Assembly (NCBI RefSeq): GCF_017873555.1
Contig: NZ_JAGGKE010000011.1
Span: 50,281-114,280 of the forward strand
DNA: 64,000 nucleotides
Origin: Halorubrum trapanicum
GTDB lineage: Archaea; Halobacteriota; Halobacteria; Halobacteriales; Haloferacaceae
Reading direction: 5' to 3'
Below are positions 47,649 through 56,714 of this stretch, in pieces; within the stretch, counting starts at the first letter, position 1; every line of letters begins with the position of its first letter. The notes below the pieces were generated by a model. It saw only the letters and a program-made list of their open reading frames with translations. It was not told the DNA's origin and did no database searches. The position numbers were made by a program, and so were the translations under genes.

Positions 47649-47960
47649 ATGAGCGGTGACAACGCGGAACGCGATCCGGAGACGCACGATCCGGCTCCCG
47701 CCGTGACGTTCGGCCCGCTGAAGCGGGCGCTCCGCGAACACCGCTACCCGGTGACGGCGGCGGAGCTGATAGAGCAGTACGGCGCCGCGGCCGTGGAGAC
47801 CCCGACAGCGACGGCGCGGCTCGACAGATTGCTCGAAGGCCGCGAGGAGACGCAGTTCCGGGAGCCGTCTGAGGTCCGCGAGGCGGTCCTCGACGCGCTC
47901 GGCCACGGCGACGCGTCCCCGGAGGCGCCCGCGGACGAGTGGTCCGAACTCCCGCAGTGA
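47649..47960 (+). CDS. DUF5789-like haloarchaeal protein
   Basis: A 103-residue acidic protein (FGPLKRALREHRYPVTAAELIEQYG; REETQFREPSEVREAVLDALG). It resembles the small haloarchaeal DUF5789/DUF2795-like proteins of unknown function, which have a helical fold with a conserved YPVTAAEL segment. The assignment is tentative. It diverges from the creatininase gene and converges with the ABC exporter gene. Confidence 0.6.
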   Translation: MSGDNAERDPETHDPAPAVTFGPLKRALREHRYPVTAAELIEQYGAAAVETPTATARLDRLLEGREETQFREPSEVREAVLDALGHGDASPEAPADEWSELPQ

Positions 47961-48032
47961 CTCGGCCGTCGGCTCCCGCGGTTTCGGCTTGCTCCGAGCG
48001 GCGCGTCGCCCCGCCTGCTCGCGCGGTCCCGC

Positions 48033-49982
48033 TCAGTCGTCGTCGCTTTCGGCGTCCTCGACGATCCGCGCGGTGCGCTCCTGCGCGCGGTCGATGAATT
48101 CCTGTGGCAACTCGTCGATCTCGCCCGCCTGAACGCCCCACAGGTGCGCGTACAGCCCGTCGTTGTCGAGCAGTTCGTCGTGGGTGCCCCGCTCGGCGAT
48201 CTTCCCGCCCTCCAACACGAGGATGGTGTCCGCGTCCTTGATAGTCGAGAGCCGGTGGGCGATCGCGAACGTGGTGCGGTCGGTCGTGAGCCGGTCGAGC
48301 GAGCGCTGGATCAGCATCTCCGTCTCCGTGTCGACGTCGGAGGTCGCCTCGTCGAGGATGAGGATGTCCGGGTCGGTCAGGACCGCGCGCGCGATGGTGA
48401 TCCGCTGGCGCTGGCCGCCGGAGAGCTTCACGCCGCGCTCGCCGACCATCGTGTCGTAGCCGTCGGGGAGGTTCTCGATGAAGTCGTGGGCCTCGGCGGC
48501 CTCCGCGGCCTCGCGGACCTCCTCGTCGGTCGCGTCGAACGTGCCGTAGGTGATGTTCTCGCGGACGGTGCCGTAGAACAGGTACGACGACTGCCCGACG
48601 TAGCCGATCGAGCGGCGCAGCGACCGCAGCGTCACGTCGCTGACGTTCTGGCCGTCGATCCGGATCTCCCCGTCGTCGACGTCGTACATCCGGAGGAGGA
48701 GCTTGAGCACGGTCGACTTGCCGGCCCCGGTGGGACCGACGAGGGCGAGCGTCTCGCCGCCCTCGACCTCGAAGTCGACGTCCTCGACGATGGTCTCGTC
48801 GTCGTAGCCGAAGCTCACGTCGTCGTACACCACCTCGCCCTCGTCGACGGCGAGCTCCTCGGCGTCGCGGTCCTCCGCCAGCTTCGAGGGCTCATCCATC
48901 AGCCCGAAGATGCGGGCCGACGAGGCGCGGGCGCGCTGGTACATGTTGATGATCTGCCCGAACTGCGCCATCGGCCAGATGAACCGCTGGGTGTAGAGAA
49001 TGAACACGACGAACATCCCCTCGGAGAGCTCGCCGGTGAACGGGCCGGGCGGTCCCTGAAACACCCAGAGCCCGCCGACGATGAACGTGAGGACGAAGCC
49101 GATGCCGGCGAGCACGCGGAGCGCGGGGAAGAACTTGATCCGCGTCTCGATGGCGTCCCAGTTGGCGTCGAAGTAGTCGAACGAGACGTCGTCGACGCGC
49201 TCGGACTCGTAGGACTCGGTGTTGGCGGCCTTGATCACCTGAATGCCGCCGAGGTTGTTCTCCAGCCGGGAGTTCATCTTCCCGACCGTCGACCGCACCT
49301 CGGCGTACTTCGGCTGGATGATCTTGATGAACAGGTAGGTAAATCCGGCGATGACGGGGACGGGCAACAGCGCGACCAAGGCGAGCTGCCAGTTGATCCA
49401 GAAGAGGAGGACGCTGATCCCGACCACCATCACGGAGAGGCGGAACACGGAGTTCATCCCGTCGTTGAGGAACCGCTCCAGCCGGTTCACGTCGTTCGAC
49501 AGGATCGACATCATCTCCCCTGTCTGTTTGTCCGAGAAGAAGTCCATGTTGAGCCGCTGCATCTGGTCGTACGTGTCGGTCCGGACGTCGTGTTGGATGT
49601 TCTGCGCGAACGCGTTGAACCCCCAGTTCCGGACCCAGTGGAACCCGGCGCCGAAGAGGAACGCTCCGGCCAGCACCGCGATGGTGAACCAGAACTGGTC
49701 GACCTGAGCCGTCGGGAGCCACGCGTCGGGGAGGACCACGAGCGGGATCTGTTCGGAGAACTGGGCTTCGCCGTCGCTGCGGAAGATCGCGTCGAGGGCG
49801 ATCCCGAGCATCAGGGGCGGGAGCAGGTCCAGCAGGCGGGCGAAGACGCTGGCGAGGACCCCAACCGTCACCTGCGGGGCGTAGTCGCGGCCGTACTCGA
49901 CGAACAGCCGCTTCATCGGATTCTCGATCTTGTCCCGCTGCTCCTCGAAGGGATCGTCTTCTTCCCAGTCGACGCCACTCAT
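48033..49982 (-). CDS. ABC transporter, fused permease and ATP-binding protein (exporter type)
   Basis: A 649-residue half-transporter. Six transmembrane helices occupy about residues 30-340, including the coupling-helix region NAFAQNIQHDVRTDTYDQMQRL and GEMMSILSNDVNRLERFL. The nucleotide-binding domain has Walker A GPTGAGKST, signature LSGGQRQR, Walker B ILILDEATSDVD and the AHRLSTI switch His. It should work as a homodimer exporting lipids or drugs. The ATG at 49982 starts the conserved N-terminus; the longer frame upstream is Arg-rich shadow. The C-terminus is an acidic tail. Confidence 0.92.
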   Translation of the reverse strand: MSGVDWEEDDPFEEQRDKIENPMKRLFVEYGRDYAPQVTVGVLASVFARLLDLLPPLMLGIALDAIFRSDGEAQFSEQIPLVVLPDAWLPTAQVDQFWFTIAVLAGAFLFGAGFHWVRNWGFNAFAQNIQHDVRTDTYDQMQRLNMDFFSDKQTGEMMSILSNDVNRLERFLNDGMNSVFRLSVMVVGISVLLFWINWQLALVALLPVPVIAGFTYLFIKIIQPKYAEVRSTVGKMNSRLENNLGGIQVIKAANTESYESERVDDVSFDYFDANWDAIETRIKFFPALRVLAGIGFVLTFIVGGLWVFQGPPGPFTGELSEGMFVVFILYTQRFIWPMAQFGQIINMYQRARASSARIFGLMDEPSKLAEDRDAEELAVDEGEVVYDDVSFGYDDETIVEDVDFEVEGGETLALVGPTGAGKSTVLKLLLRMYDVDDGEIRIDGQNVSDVTLRSLRRSIGYVGQSSYLFYGTVRENITYGTFDATDEEVREAAEAAEAHDFIENLPDGYDTMVGERGVKLSGGQRQRITIARAVLTDPDILILDEATSDVDTETEMLIQRSLDRLTTDRTTFAIAHRLSTIKDADTILVLEGGKIAERGTHDELLDNDGLYAHLWGVQAGEIDELPQEFIDRAQERTARIVEDAESDDD

Positions 49983-50202
49983 CACCCAGTCGTATCGGGT
50001 AGGCGGGCAAATAGGTTTCCTTCGAACCGAAATACGTCGGCAGAAAACGCCGGTAACAGGCGGGCGTTCGGAGGATTTTGTCCGTCGCGTTCCTGCGAAA
50101 CGGCGGTCGACCCCGTTCGACCGACTTTCCGACCGGCGCGCACGTCGGCCGCGGATTCGACGAGCGCACCGGGTCTCGAAACCCGTCGCCCGCGCGACGA
50201 AC

Positions 50203-50481
50203 TCAGAGATCGCGCCGCTCGACCGCGGGGTCGATCCCGGCCTCGTCGAGGTCCTCCCGGACGCGACGCCGGAGCGGATCCGGGACGCCGTCGCGCGGGA
50301 CCGGCGCGGCCGTTCCGCCCTCGTCCTCGTCGGTCGGGACCGACCAGTAGAGGACGCGGGCCGTCTCGGCGTAGAACTCCACCGCGAACCGGTCGCTGCC
50401 CCCCTCGTAGTGGACGCGGGCGGCCGCCCCCTCCGCGCGCCACCCCTCCTGTCGGACCAAGGCGGCGATCGGTTCTCGCAT
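50203..50481 (-). CDS. small haloarchaeal hypothetical protein
   Basis: A 92-residue protein, not recognised (MREPIAALVRQEGWRAEGAA; VHYEGGSDRFAVEFYAETARVLYW). The pattern of alternating beta strands with Tyr/Trp and an acidic C-terminus looks like a small alpha/beta domain. It lies between the ABC exporter and RNase Z genes, upstream of the exporter on the same strand. The ATG at 50481 is chosen because upstream codons give a non-halophilic peptide. Confidence 0.6.
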   Translation of the reverse strand: MREPIAALVRQEGWRAEGAAARVHYEGGSDRFAVEFYAETARVLYWSVPTDEDEGGTAAPVPRDGVPDPLRRRVREDLDEAGIDPAVERRDL

Positions 50482-50606
50482 GCTCGCCTTCGGGCGGCCG
50501 GACACATGTGGGTGTCGGCCGCGGACGGCGCGGAAGCCGGGGACGCCGCGCGGTTCGTCCCGGCCGCATCGACACCGGTTTACAACCGCCGCCCCGACGA
50601 GTCGCC

Positions 50607-51536
50607 ATGTCCCTTCGCGTCACCTTCCTCGGGACGGGCGGCGCCGTCCCGACCGTCGAGCGCGCGGCGAGCGCCGTCTTCGTCAACCGCGAGGGCGACC
50701 GCTTCCTCTTCGACTGCGGCGAGGGCACCCAGCGCGAGATGATGCGCAGCGGCACCGGGTTCGCCGTCGACCGCGTGTTCGTCTCGCACCTCCACGGCGA
50801 CCACGTCCTCGGGATCCCCGGTCTCGTCCAGACGCTCGGCTTCAACGACCGCACCGACCCGCTGACGGTCCACTGTCCCCCGAGGACCGGCGACCACCTC
50901 CGCGACCTCGTCCACGCTGTCGGCCACGACCCGGCGTTTCCCGTCCGGATCGACCCCGTCGCGCCCGGAGAGGTCGCCTACGAGGCCGACGAGTACGTCG
51001 TGCGCGCGTTCGAGACGGAACACCGGACGAAGTCTCAGGGCTACGTCCTGGAGGAAGACGACCGCCCCGGCCGGTTCGACCGCCCGAAGGCGGAGGAGCT
51101 GGGGGTCCCCGTCGGGCCGAAGTTCGGCCGTCTCCACGAGGGCGAGTCGGTCGAGACCGAGGACGGCACGGTCGTCGAACCCGAGCAGGTCGTCGGCCCG
51201 CCGCGCCCGGGTCGCAAGCTGGCCTACACCGCGGACACGCGCCCGCGAGAAACCACGGTAGAGGCGGCCGAAGGCGCCGACCTGCTGATCCACGACGCCA
51301 CCTTCGCCGACGACATGGCCGACCGCGCCCGCGACACGGCGCACTCCACCGGCCGCGAGGCGGGATCGATCGCGGCCCGCGCGAACGCGAAGCGGCTCGC
51401 CTTGGTTCACATCTCCTCGCGCTACGCGGCCGACGCGCGACCGATCCGCCGGGACGCCCGCGAGGAGTTCGACGGCGAGTGTATCCTGCCCGACGACGGC
51501 GACCTGATCGAGGTGCCGTTCCCCGACGCCGACTGA
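50607..51536 (+). CDS. rnz: ribonuclease Z
   Basis: A 309-residue metallo-beta-lactamase-fold endonuclease that cuts tRNA precursors after the discriminator base. Motifs are FLGTGGAVPT at the start, the zinc motif SHLHGDHVLG, FETEHRTKSQGYVL (flexible-arm His), KLAYTADTRP, DLLIHDATF and HISSRYA at the end. This matters here because the tRNA genes in this window have no encoded CCA and are followed directly by stable hairpins that RNase Z would have to remove. Confidence 0.94.
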   Translation: MSLRVTFLGTGGAVPTVERAASAVFVNREGDRFLFDCGEGTQREMMRSGTGFAVDRVFVSHLHGDHVLGIPGLVQTLGFNDRTDPLTVHCPPRTGDHLRDLVHAVGHDPAFPVRIDPVAPGEVAYEADEYVVRAFETEHRTKSQGYVLEEDDRPGRFDRPKAEELGVPVGPKFGRLHEGESVETEDGTVVEPEQVVGPPRPGRKLAYTADTRPRETTVEAAEGADLLIHDATFADDMADRARDTAHSTGREAGSIAARANAKRLALVHISSRYAADARPIRRDAREEFDGECILPDDGDLIEVPFPDAD

Positions 51537-52188
51537 GACGTTGACGGTTCGACCGGCCGGTTCCACTCGGATGACTTCGTGACCGGCATGGGGACCGCCG
51601 AAGCCCCGGTCGCTCGGCTGTATGACGAGCGCTTTTATAAATAGCCGATCGGCACGAACGCCACCGAAGCCCCAGCCACGAGGCGGGCGCACGCTCGCTG
51701 CGGTCCTCAGTCGCTCGCTTCGCTCGCTCCTTGCGGTCCTTGCTTCCCCTACGCCCGCCTCGCGGCTGCCCCTTCGAGTCCCACCTCCGTACCGCACAGC
51801 ACCTCACACCTCCCCAGCCTCGTCGGTGGTTCTCCGCTTCGCTCCGAACCACCGACTCCCTCGCGCGTGCTCCTCGCGGCCGCCAAAGGCGGCCACTCGG
51901 AGGCACGCGCCACCGCTCTGCTTCGTCACCTCCGTCGGACCGTCATCTGTGTGACTCCGACCCGTGTGATAGTTCCACTCGAAACGAAGCCCGCGCACGG
52001 CTGACGGGCGTCTGACGCGAGCGAGGTAGTCCCGTCGGCCGATCTCCACGGATTGGAAGAACACCGCGCAGCGGCCCTCAAACAGGCGTTTCGTTCCACT
52101 TTCACCGCGGTCACGTACGTTTTAATACCATCTGGACCCAACCCCCGTACGCCTCCCACCGAAACAAGACCGGAGGCGGAGACACCCC
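51537..52188. other. gap of about 650 bases holding dispersed repeat copy B and the rpa3 promoter
   Basis: There is no coding frame of haloarchaeal type. Contents are a TATA-like box at 51634-51643, repeat copy B (51655-51917), about 200 bases without recognised features, and TTTTAATACC at 52119-52128. The last is about 65 bases before the rpa3 ATG, so this mRNA probably has a leader of about 40 bases with a GGAGGCGGAG stretch. Confidence 0.55.
51655..51917 (+). repeat. dispersed repeat family, copy B
   Basis: It has the same start (GAACGCCACCGAAGCCCCAGCC), the module bounded by CGAGGCGGGCGCACG and TACGCCCGCCTCGCGGC, the TTCGAGTCCCACC block and the end GCACGCGCCACCGC as copy A, but is 263 bp because its internal hairpins differ. 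A strong TATA-like TTTATAAATA at 51634-51643 ends 11 bases before it. Confidence 0.75.
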
Positions 52189-53115
52189 ATGAGCGAACTG
52201 CGACAGGAAGCGGAAGCGATAGCGGAACAGTTCTCGGACCACACCGACGTCGATCCCGACGACGTCGAGGAGCGGCTGGAGACGCTCGTCGACGAGTACC
52301 GCGTCCCCCTCGACGAGGCCAGCCGGAGCGTCACCAACAGCTACCTCGAAGACGCCGGGATGGAGCGCGACGAGCTCGGCCGCGGCGGCAGCGAGGAGGT
52401 CCTCGTCAACGACATCGACGCAGACGAGCAGTGGGTCGACCTGCGCGTGAAGCTGGTCGACCTCTGGGAGCCGCGCAGCGACTCGGTCTCGCAGGTCGGC
52501 CTCCTCGGCGACGAGTCGGGCACGATCAAGTTCGTCGCCTTCGAGACCTCGGACCTCCCCGAGCTGACGGAGGGGCAGGCGTACGAGCTCTCCAACGTCG
52601 TCACCGACGAGTACGAGGGCAGCTACTCGGTGAAGCTCAACCGGACGACCGGTATCACCGAGATCGACGAGGAGATCGAGGTCGGCGACAACGCCGACAC
52701 CGTCGAGGGCGCCCTCGTCGACATCCAGTCCGGCTCCGGGCTGATCAAGCGCTGCCCCGAGGAGGACTGTACGCGCGTCCTCCAGAACGGGCGCTGCTCC
52801 GAGCACGGCCAGGTCGAAGGCGAGTTCGACCTCCGGATCAAGGGCGTCCTCGACGACGGCGAGACCGTCACCGAGGTCATCTTCGACCGCGAGGCCACCG
52901 AGGACCTCACCGGCATGACCCTCGAGGAGGCCAAGGACATGGCGATGGACGCGCTCGACACCACCGTCGTCGCCGAGGAGATGGGCGAGGACGTGCTCGG
53001 CCGCTACTACCGCGTCACCGGTCCCACCTTCGGCCGGTACGTCCTGGTCGACGAGATGGAAGATCCCGGTACGGTCGACGTTGAAAGCGCGCTGATCGAA
53101 GCGAGGTCGATTTGA
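52189..53115 (+). CDS. rpa3: replication factor A, single-stranded DNA-binding protein (RPA3 type)
   Basis: A 308-residue protein: helical N-terminus (VDPDDVEERLETLVDEYRVPLDEASRSV), an OB fold (WVDLRVKLVDLWEPRSDSVSQVGLLGDESGTIKFVAF), a second OB fold, and a zinc finger inside the second fold (CPEEDC..CSEHG). Length and zinc finger match the haloarchaeal RPA3, which works with the partner protein encoded immediately downstream. It binds ssDNA in replication and repair. The stop is separated from the next ATG by a single base. Confidence 0.9.
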   Translation: MSELRQEAEAIAEQFSDHTDVDPDDVEERLETLVDEYRVPLDEASRSVTNSYLEDAGMERDELGRGGSEEVLVNDIDADEQWVDLRVKLVDLWEPRSDSVSQVGLLGDESGTIKFVAFETSDLPELTEGQAYELSNVVTDEYEGSYSVKLNRTTGITEIDEEIEVGDNADTVEGALVDIQSGSGLIKRCPEEDCTRVLQNGRCSEHGQVEGEFDLRIKGVLDDGETVTEVIFDREATEDLTGMTLEEAKDMAMDALDTTVVAEEMGEDVLGRYYRVTGPTFGRYVLVDEMEDPGTVDVESALIEARSI

Positions 53116-53116
53116 A

Positions 53117-53785
53117 ATGAGCCAATCCGCACCCACCCGAGAGGTCGCCCGGCGCGTGTTCGCCACCGAGTTCAACGACGCCGGCTTCACGTTCACCGAG
53201 TCCGACGACGAGCGCGCCCCCGTCTACGCGCTGCTGCCGACGGGCGAGTCCTCGAACCGCGTGTTCTTCGTCGGCACGCTCACGGAGAAGGAGGACGTCG
53301 GCGACGACAGCGAGTACTGGCGCGGCCGCATCGTCGACCCGACGGGCACGTTCTTCGTGTACGCCGGCCAGTATCAGCCCGAGGCCGCTTCCAAACTCCG
53401 GGACTTGGAGCCGCCCGCCTACGTCGCAGTCGTGGGGAAGCCCCGGACCTACGAGACCGACGACGGCACGGTCCGGGTCTCCGTCCGCCCCGAGTCGATC
53501 ACCGAGGTCGACGCCGCCACCCGCGACCGCTGGGTCGCGGAGACCGCCCGCCGCACCGTCGAGCGCGTCGCCGCGTTCGACGACGAGGGCAACGAGTACG
53601 CGCGGATGGCCCGCGAGGAGTACGACTACGACCCCGAGACGTACAAGGCCGCCGCGCTGTCGGCGCTCGAGGACCTCGACGAGACCGGCGACGAACTCGC
53701 GGGCGACGAGTCCGCGGACGACGACGCCGCGGGCGACGACGCCACCGTAGACGAGACGGATCCGGCCGGCACGCCGGAGCCGTGA
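53117..53785 (+). CDS. rpap3: RPA-associated protein (RPAP3 type)
   Basis: A 222-residue protein. An N-terminal SREVARRVFATEF-like segment (TREVARRVFATEFNDAGF) is followed by an OB fold (SNRVFFVGTLTEKEDVGDDSEYWRGRIVDPTGTFFVYAGQYQPEA; PAYVAVVGKPRTY). It ends in a helical region and a 40-residue acidic tail. Such COG3390 proteins form a complex with the RPA encoded by the adjacent gene. The adjacent, nearly overlapping genes indicate an obligate pair. Confidence 0.9.
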   Translation: MSQSAPTREVARRVFATEFNDAGFTFTESDDERAPVYALLPTGESSNRVFFVGTLTEKEDVGDDSEYWRGRIVDPTGTFFVYAGQYQPEAASKLRDLEPPAYVAVVGKPRTYETDDGTVRVSVRPESITEVDAATRDRWVAETARRTVERVAAFDDEGNEYARMAREEYDYDPETYKAAALSALEDLDETGDELAGDESADDDAAGDDATVDETDPAGTPEP

Positions 53786-53905
53786 GGCGGCCGGCGCGCC
53801 GGGGAGATCTGCGGTAGTCGGCGCGACCCGGTCGTCGAACGCGGGCTTCGTTCTTGGCACCGTCTGACAAACGCTTAAGTGAGACGCGGAACGAACGGTC
53901 CGGTA

Positions 53906-54310
53906 ATGGGCAACAAGAACAAGACGATCTCGTTCCGCGTCAACGAGGGCGCGTTCGAGGCCCTCCGCGACATCGCCGAGGAGCGGGACATCTCGCTGTC
54001 GGCGGTCTTCCGGGACTACGTGGACACGCTCGTTGCCCACGACGGCCAGGTCCGGGTCATCCCGGAGGCGGAACTGGAGAGCACCGGCGAGGGCGGGGAG
54101 TCGTTCCCCCCGAAGATCGAGGTCCCGAAGAGCTTCGTCCGCGAACACGAGCGCCTGGAGCTCGAGACCGAACACCTCCGCGAGCAGCTCGAAGAGCACA
54201 AGCGGTACGTCAACTACCTCCGCGAGCAGCTGGACGACGGCGACGACGAGGTGATCCACCTGGAGGACCTCGACGGCGAACCGGACGAACCCTCCTTCCG
54301 GCTCGGTTGA
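53906..54310 (+). CDS. ribbon-helix-helix (CopG-like) protein with coiled-coil tail
   Basis: A 134-residue protein with an N-terminal ribbon-helix-helix DNA-binding motif (NKTISFRVNEGAFEALRDIAEERDISLSAVFRDYV). A linker and a C-terminal amphipathic coiled coil of about 45 residues (REHERLELETEHLREQLEEHKRYVNYLREQL) follow. This is a dimeric transcription regulator by family. The ATG at 53906 (MGNKNKTISF) is used. Upstream, GCTTAAGTG near 53873-53881 is a TATA-like box at a suitable distance. The target is unknown; it follows the rpa3-rpap3 pair by 120 bases. Confidence 0.72.
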   Translation: MGNKNKTISFRVNEGAFEALRDIAEERDISLSAVFRDYVDTLVAHDGQVRVIPEAELESTGEGGESFPPKIEVPKSFVREHERLELETEHLREQLEEHKRYVNYLREQLDDGDDEVIHLEDLDGEPDEPSFRLG

Positions 54311-54622
54311 CGCTCAGGCTCCGCGAACTCGCCCGCGTCACTCGTTTTGCGGCGTCGCCCTCGACCGCCGAGCCGCCGCGTCGCGGTTCGCGCTCCCTCG
54401 CGCCGAAACCTTCCTGTTCGTCCGTTACTGACCCGCGAAACGCCCATCTTGACGAAAATATTGCCGAATTGCTCGTAGTTTGTTCAGAAACGTCCGGTTC
54501 TCTCCCCGTCTGATGGACGGTTTCTCAGCGCGAGGCCGCTATTTCTGCGTATACTAAATTATTTACGAAAACGATATTACCCGGGCGGTGGACGGATCGC
54601 ACATGCGAAGGTGGGTTCGACC
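54311..54622. other. promoter region of the 2-oxoacid dehydrogenase operon
   Basis: About 310 bases without a gene. GC content falls sharply after 54450. TATA-like strings are AAATTATTTA (54556-54565) and GATATTA (54573-54579). A seven-codon frame (ATG 54603 to TGA 54626) overlaps the GTG start of the E1alpha gene at 54623. Confidence 0.5.
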
Positions 54623-55726
54623 GTGACCGTGTTCGACAGGGCGTACGACGATACGGTTCGCGTCCTCGACGAGGACGGCGAGGTCGTCGGCGACGTCCCC
54701 GACCTCGACGACGACTCGCTCGTCGAGATGTACAGGCACATGCGGCTGGCGCGTCACTTCGACGGCCGCGCGGTGAGCCTCCAGCGGCAGGGCCGGATGG
54801 GGACGTATCCCCCGCTGTCCGGCCAGGAGGGCGCCCAGATCGGGTCGGCGTACGCGCTCGACGCGGACGACTGGATGGTCCCGTCGTACCGCGAACACGG
54901 CGCCGCGCTGGTCCACGGGCTGCCGCTGAAACAGACGCTGCTCTACTGGATGGGCCACGAGGACGGCAACCACGCGCCGGACGACGTCAACGTGTTCCCC
55001 GTCGCCGTCCCCATCGCGTCGCAGGTGCCCCACGCCACGGGCGCCGCGTGGGCCTCGAAGCTCCGCGGGGAGAACGACGCGTTCATCTGCTACTTCGGCG
55101 ACGGCGCGACGAGCGAGGGCGACTTCCACGAGGGGGTCAACTTCGCCGGCGTGTTCGACACGCCGACCATCTTCTTCTGTAACAACAACCAGTGGGCGAT
55201 CTCCGTGCCCCGCGAGCGGCAGACCCGGAGCGCGACGCTGGCGCAGAAGGCGGAGGCGTACGGCATCGACGGCGTTCAGGTCGACGGGATGGACCCGCTC
55301 GCCGTCTACGGCGTCACGACGGCCGCCTTGGAGAAGGCGCGCGACCCCGACGCCGACCGGCCGCGGCCGACGCTCATCGAGGCGGTCCAGTACCGCTTCG
55401 GCGCGCACACGACCGCCGACGACCCCACCGTCTACCGCGACGACGAGGAGGTCGAGCGCTGGAAGGCGAAGGACCCGATCGACCGGCTGGAGTCGTACCT
55501 CCGGGACGAGGGCGTCCTCGACGACGAGCGCGTCGCGGAGATCGAGTCGTCGGTCGAAGCGCGGGTCGCGGACGCCATCGACGAGGCGGAGTCGATGGCG
55601 CGTCCCGACGTGCGGGAGCTGTTCGAGCACGCCTACGCGGAGATGCCGCCCGAACTGCAGCGACAGTACGAGGCGCTCGCCGCGCTGCGCGACGACCGCG
55701 GCGACGCGGCGTTCCTGGAGGAGTAA
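54623..55726 (+). CDS. pdhA: 2-oxoacid (pyruvate) dehydrogenase E1 component, alpha subunit
   Basis: A 367-residue thiamine-diphosphate enzyme subunit with MYRHMRLARHFDGRAVSLQRQGRMGTYPPLSGQEGAQ, the ThDP/Mg motif GDGATSEGDFHEGVNFAGVFDTPTIFFCNNNQWAIS, and the phosphorylation-loop region RFGAHTTADDP. It decarboxylates the 2-oxoacid and reductively acetylates E2. GTG 54623 (or GTG 54611, four codons earlier) is the start; no ATG fits. In haloarchaea such complexes may act on branched-chain rather than pyruvate substrates, since ferredoxin oxidoreductase handles pyruvate. The complex is certain but its substrate is not. Confidence 0.88.
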   Translation: MTVFDRAYDDTVRVLDEDGEVVGDVPDLDDDSLVEMYRHMRLARHFDGRAVSLQRQGRMGTYPPLSGQEGAQIGSAYALDADDWMVPSYREHGAALVHGLPLKQTLLYWMGHEDGNHAPDDVNVFPVAVPIASQVPHATGAAWASKLRGENDAFICYFGDGATSEGDFHEGVNFAGVFDTPTIFFCNNNQWAISVPRERQTRSATLAQKAEAYGIDGVQVDGMDPLAVYGVTTAALEKARDPDADRPRPTLIEAVQYRFGAHTTADDPTVYRDDEEVERWKAKDPIDRLESYLRDEGVLDDERVAEIESSVEARVADAIDEAESMARPDVRELFEHAYAEMPPELQRQYEALAALRDDRGDAAFLEE

Positions 55727-56713
55727 ATGACCGACACACAGAACCTCACGCTGGTACAGGCGGTACGAGACGGGTTACACACCGAACTGCGCGAGGACGA
55801 CGACGTGGTCGTGATGGGGCAAGACGTCGGGAAGAACGGCGGCGTCTTCCGCGCGACGGAGGGGCTGTTCGACGAGTTCGGCGGCGACCGAGTGATCGAC
55901 ACCCCGCTCGCCGAGTCCGGCATCGTCGGCACCGCGGTCGGGATGGCCGCGATGGGGATGCGACCGGTCCCGGAGATCCAGTTCTCCGGGTTCATGTACC
56001 CCGGATTCGACCAGATCGTCTCGCACATGTCGCGGTTCCGGGCCCGCAGCCGCGGCCGGTTCACGCTCCCGATGACGCTGCGAGCTCCCTACGGCGGTGG
56101 AATTCGAGCGCCGGAGCACCACTCCGAGTCGAAGGAGGCGTTCTACGCCCACGAGGCGGGGCTGAAGGTGGTCGTCCCCTCGACCCCCTACGAGGCGAAG
56201 GGGTTACTCGCGGCGTCGATCCGCGACCCCGACCCGGTGATCTTCCTCGAACCGAAGCTGATCTACCGGGCGTTCCGCGAGGCGGTCCCCGAGGAGCCGT
56301 ACACCGTGCCGATCGGCGAGGCGGCCACCCGGCGCGAGGGCGACGACGTCGCCGTGTTCACCTACGGCGCGATGACGCGCCCCACGCTGGAGGCCGCCGA
56401 GACGCTCGGCGAGGAGGAGATCGAGTGCGAGGTGGTCGACCTCCGGACGATATCGCCGCTCGACCGCGAGGCGATAGTCGAGGCGTTCGAGAAGACCGGC
56501 CGCGCGGTCGTCGTCCACGAGGCGCCCAAGACGGGCGGACTCGGCGGCGAGATAACGGCGATCCTCCAGGAGGAGGCGCTGTTACACCAGGAGGCGCCGA
56601 TCGGCCGCGTCGCCGGATTCGACGTGCCGTACCCGCTGTACGCGCTGGAGGACTACTACCTCCCGTCGGCGGCGCGCATCGAGGAGGGGATCCTGGAGGC
56701 GGTCGAATTTTAA
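55727..56713 (+). CDS. pdhB: 2-oxoacid (pyruvate) dehydrogenase E1 component, beta subunit
   Basis: A 328-residue transketolase-like subunit with VMGQDVGKNGGVFRATEGLFDEFG, DTPLAESGIVGTAVGMAAMGMRPVPEIQF, PEHHSESKEAFYAHEAGLKVVVPSTPYEAKGLL and the C-terminal transketolase domain (EVVDLRTISPLDREAIVEAFEKTGR). It completes the E1 alpha2beta2 tetramer. Its ATG follows the alpha-subunit stop with no spacer, which fits equal expression. Confidence 0.92.
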   Translation: MTDTQNLTLVQAVRDGLHTELREDDDVVVMGQDVGKNGGVFRATEGLFDEFGGDRVIDTPLAESGIVGTAVGMAAMGMRPVPEIQFSGFMYPGFDQIVSHMSRFRARSRGRFTLPMTLRAPYGGGIRAPEHHSESKEAFYAHEAGLKVVVPSTPYEAKGLLAASIRDPDPVIFLEPKLIYRAFREAVPEEPYTVPIGEAATRREGDDVAVFTYGAMTRPTLEAAETLGEEEIECEVVDLRTISPLDREAIVEAFEKTGRAVVVHEAPKTGGLGGEITAILQEEALLHQEAPIGRVAGFDVPYPLYALEDYYLPSAARIEEGILEAVEF

Positions 56714-56714
56714 G

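Noticed and set aside
48144..50600. Long plus-strand extension in front of ribonuclease Z
   Set aside because: The frame is antisense to the ABC exporter gene. Ribonuclease Z homology starts exactly at ATG 50607.
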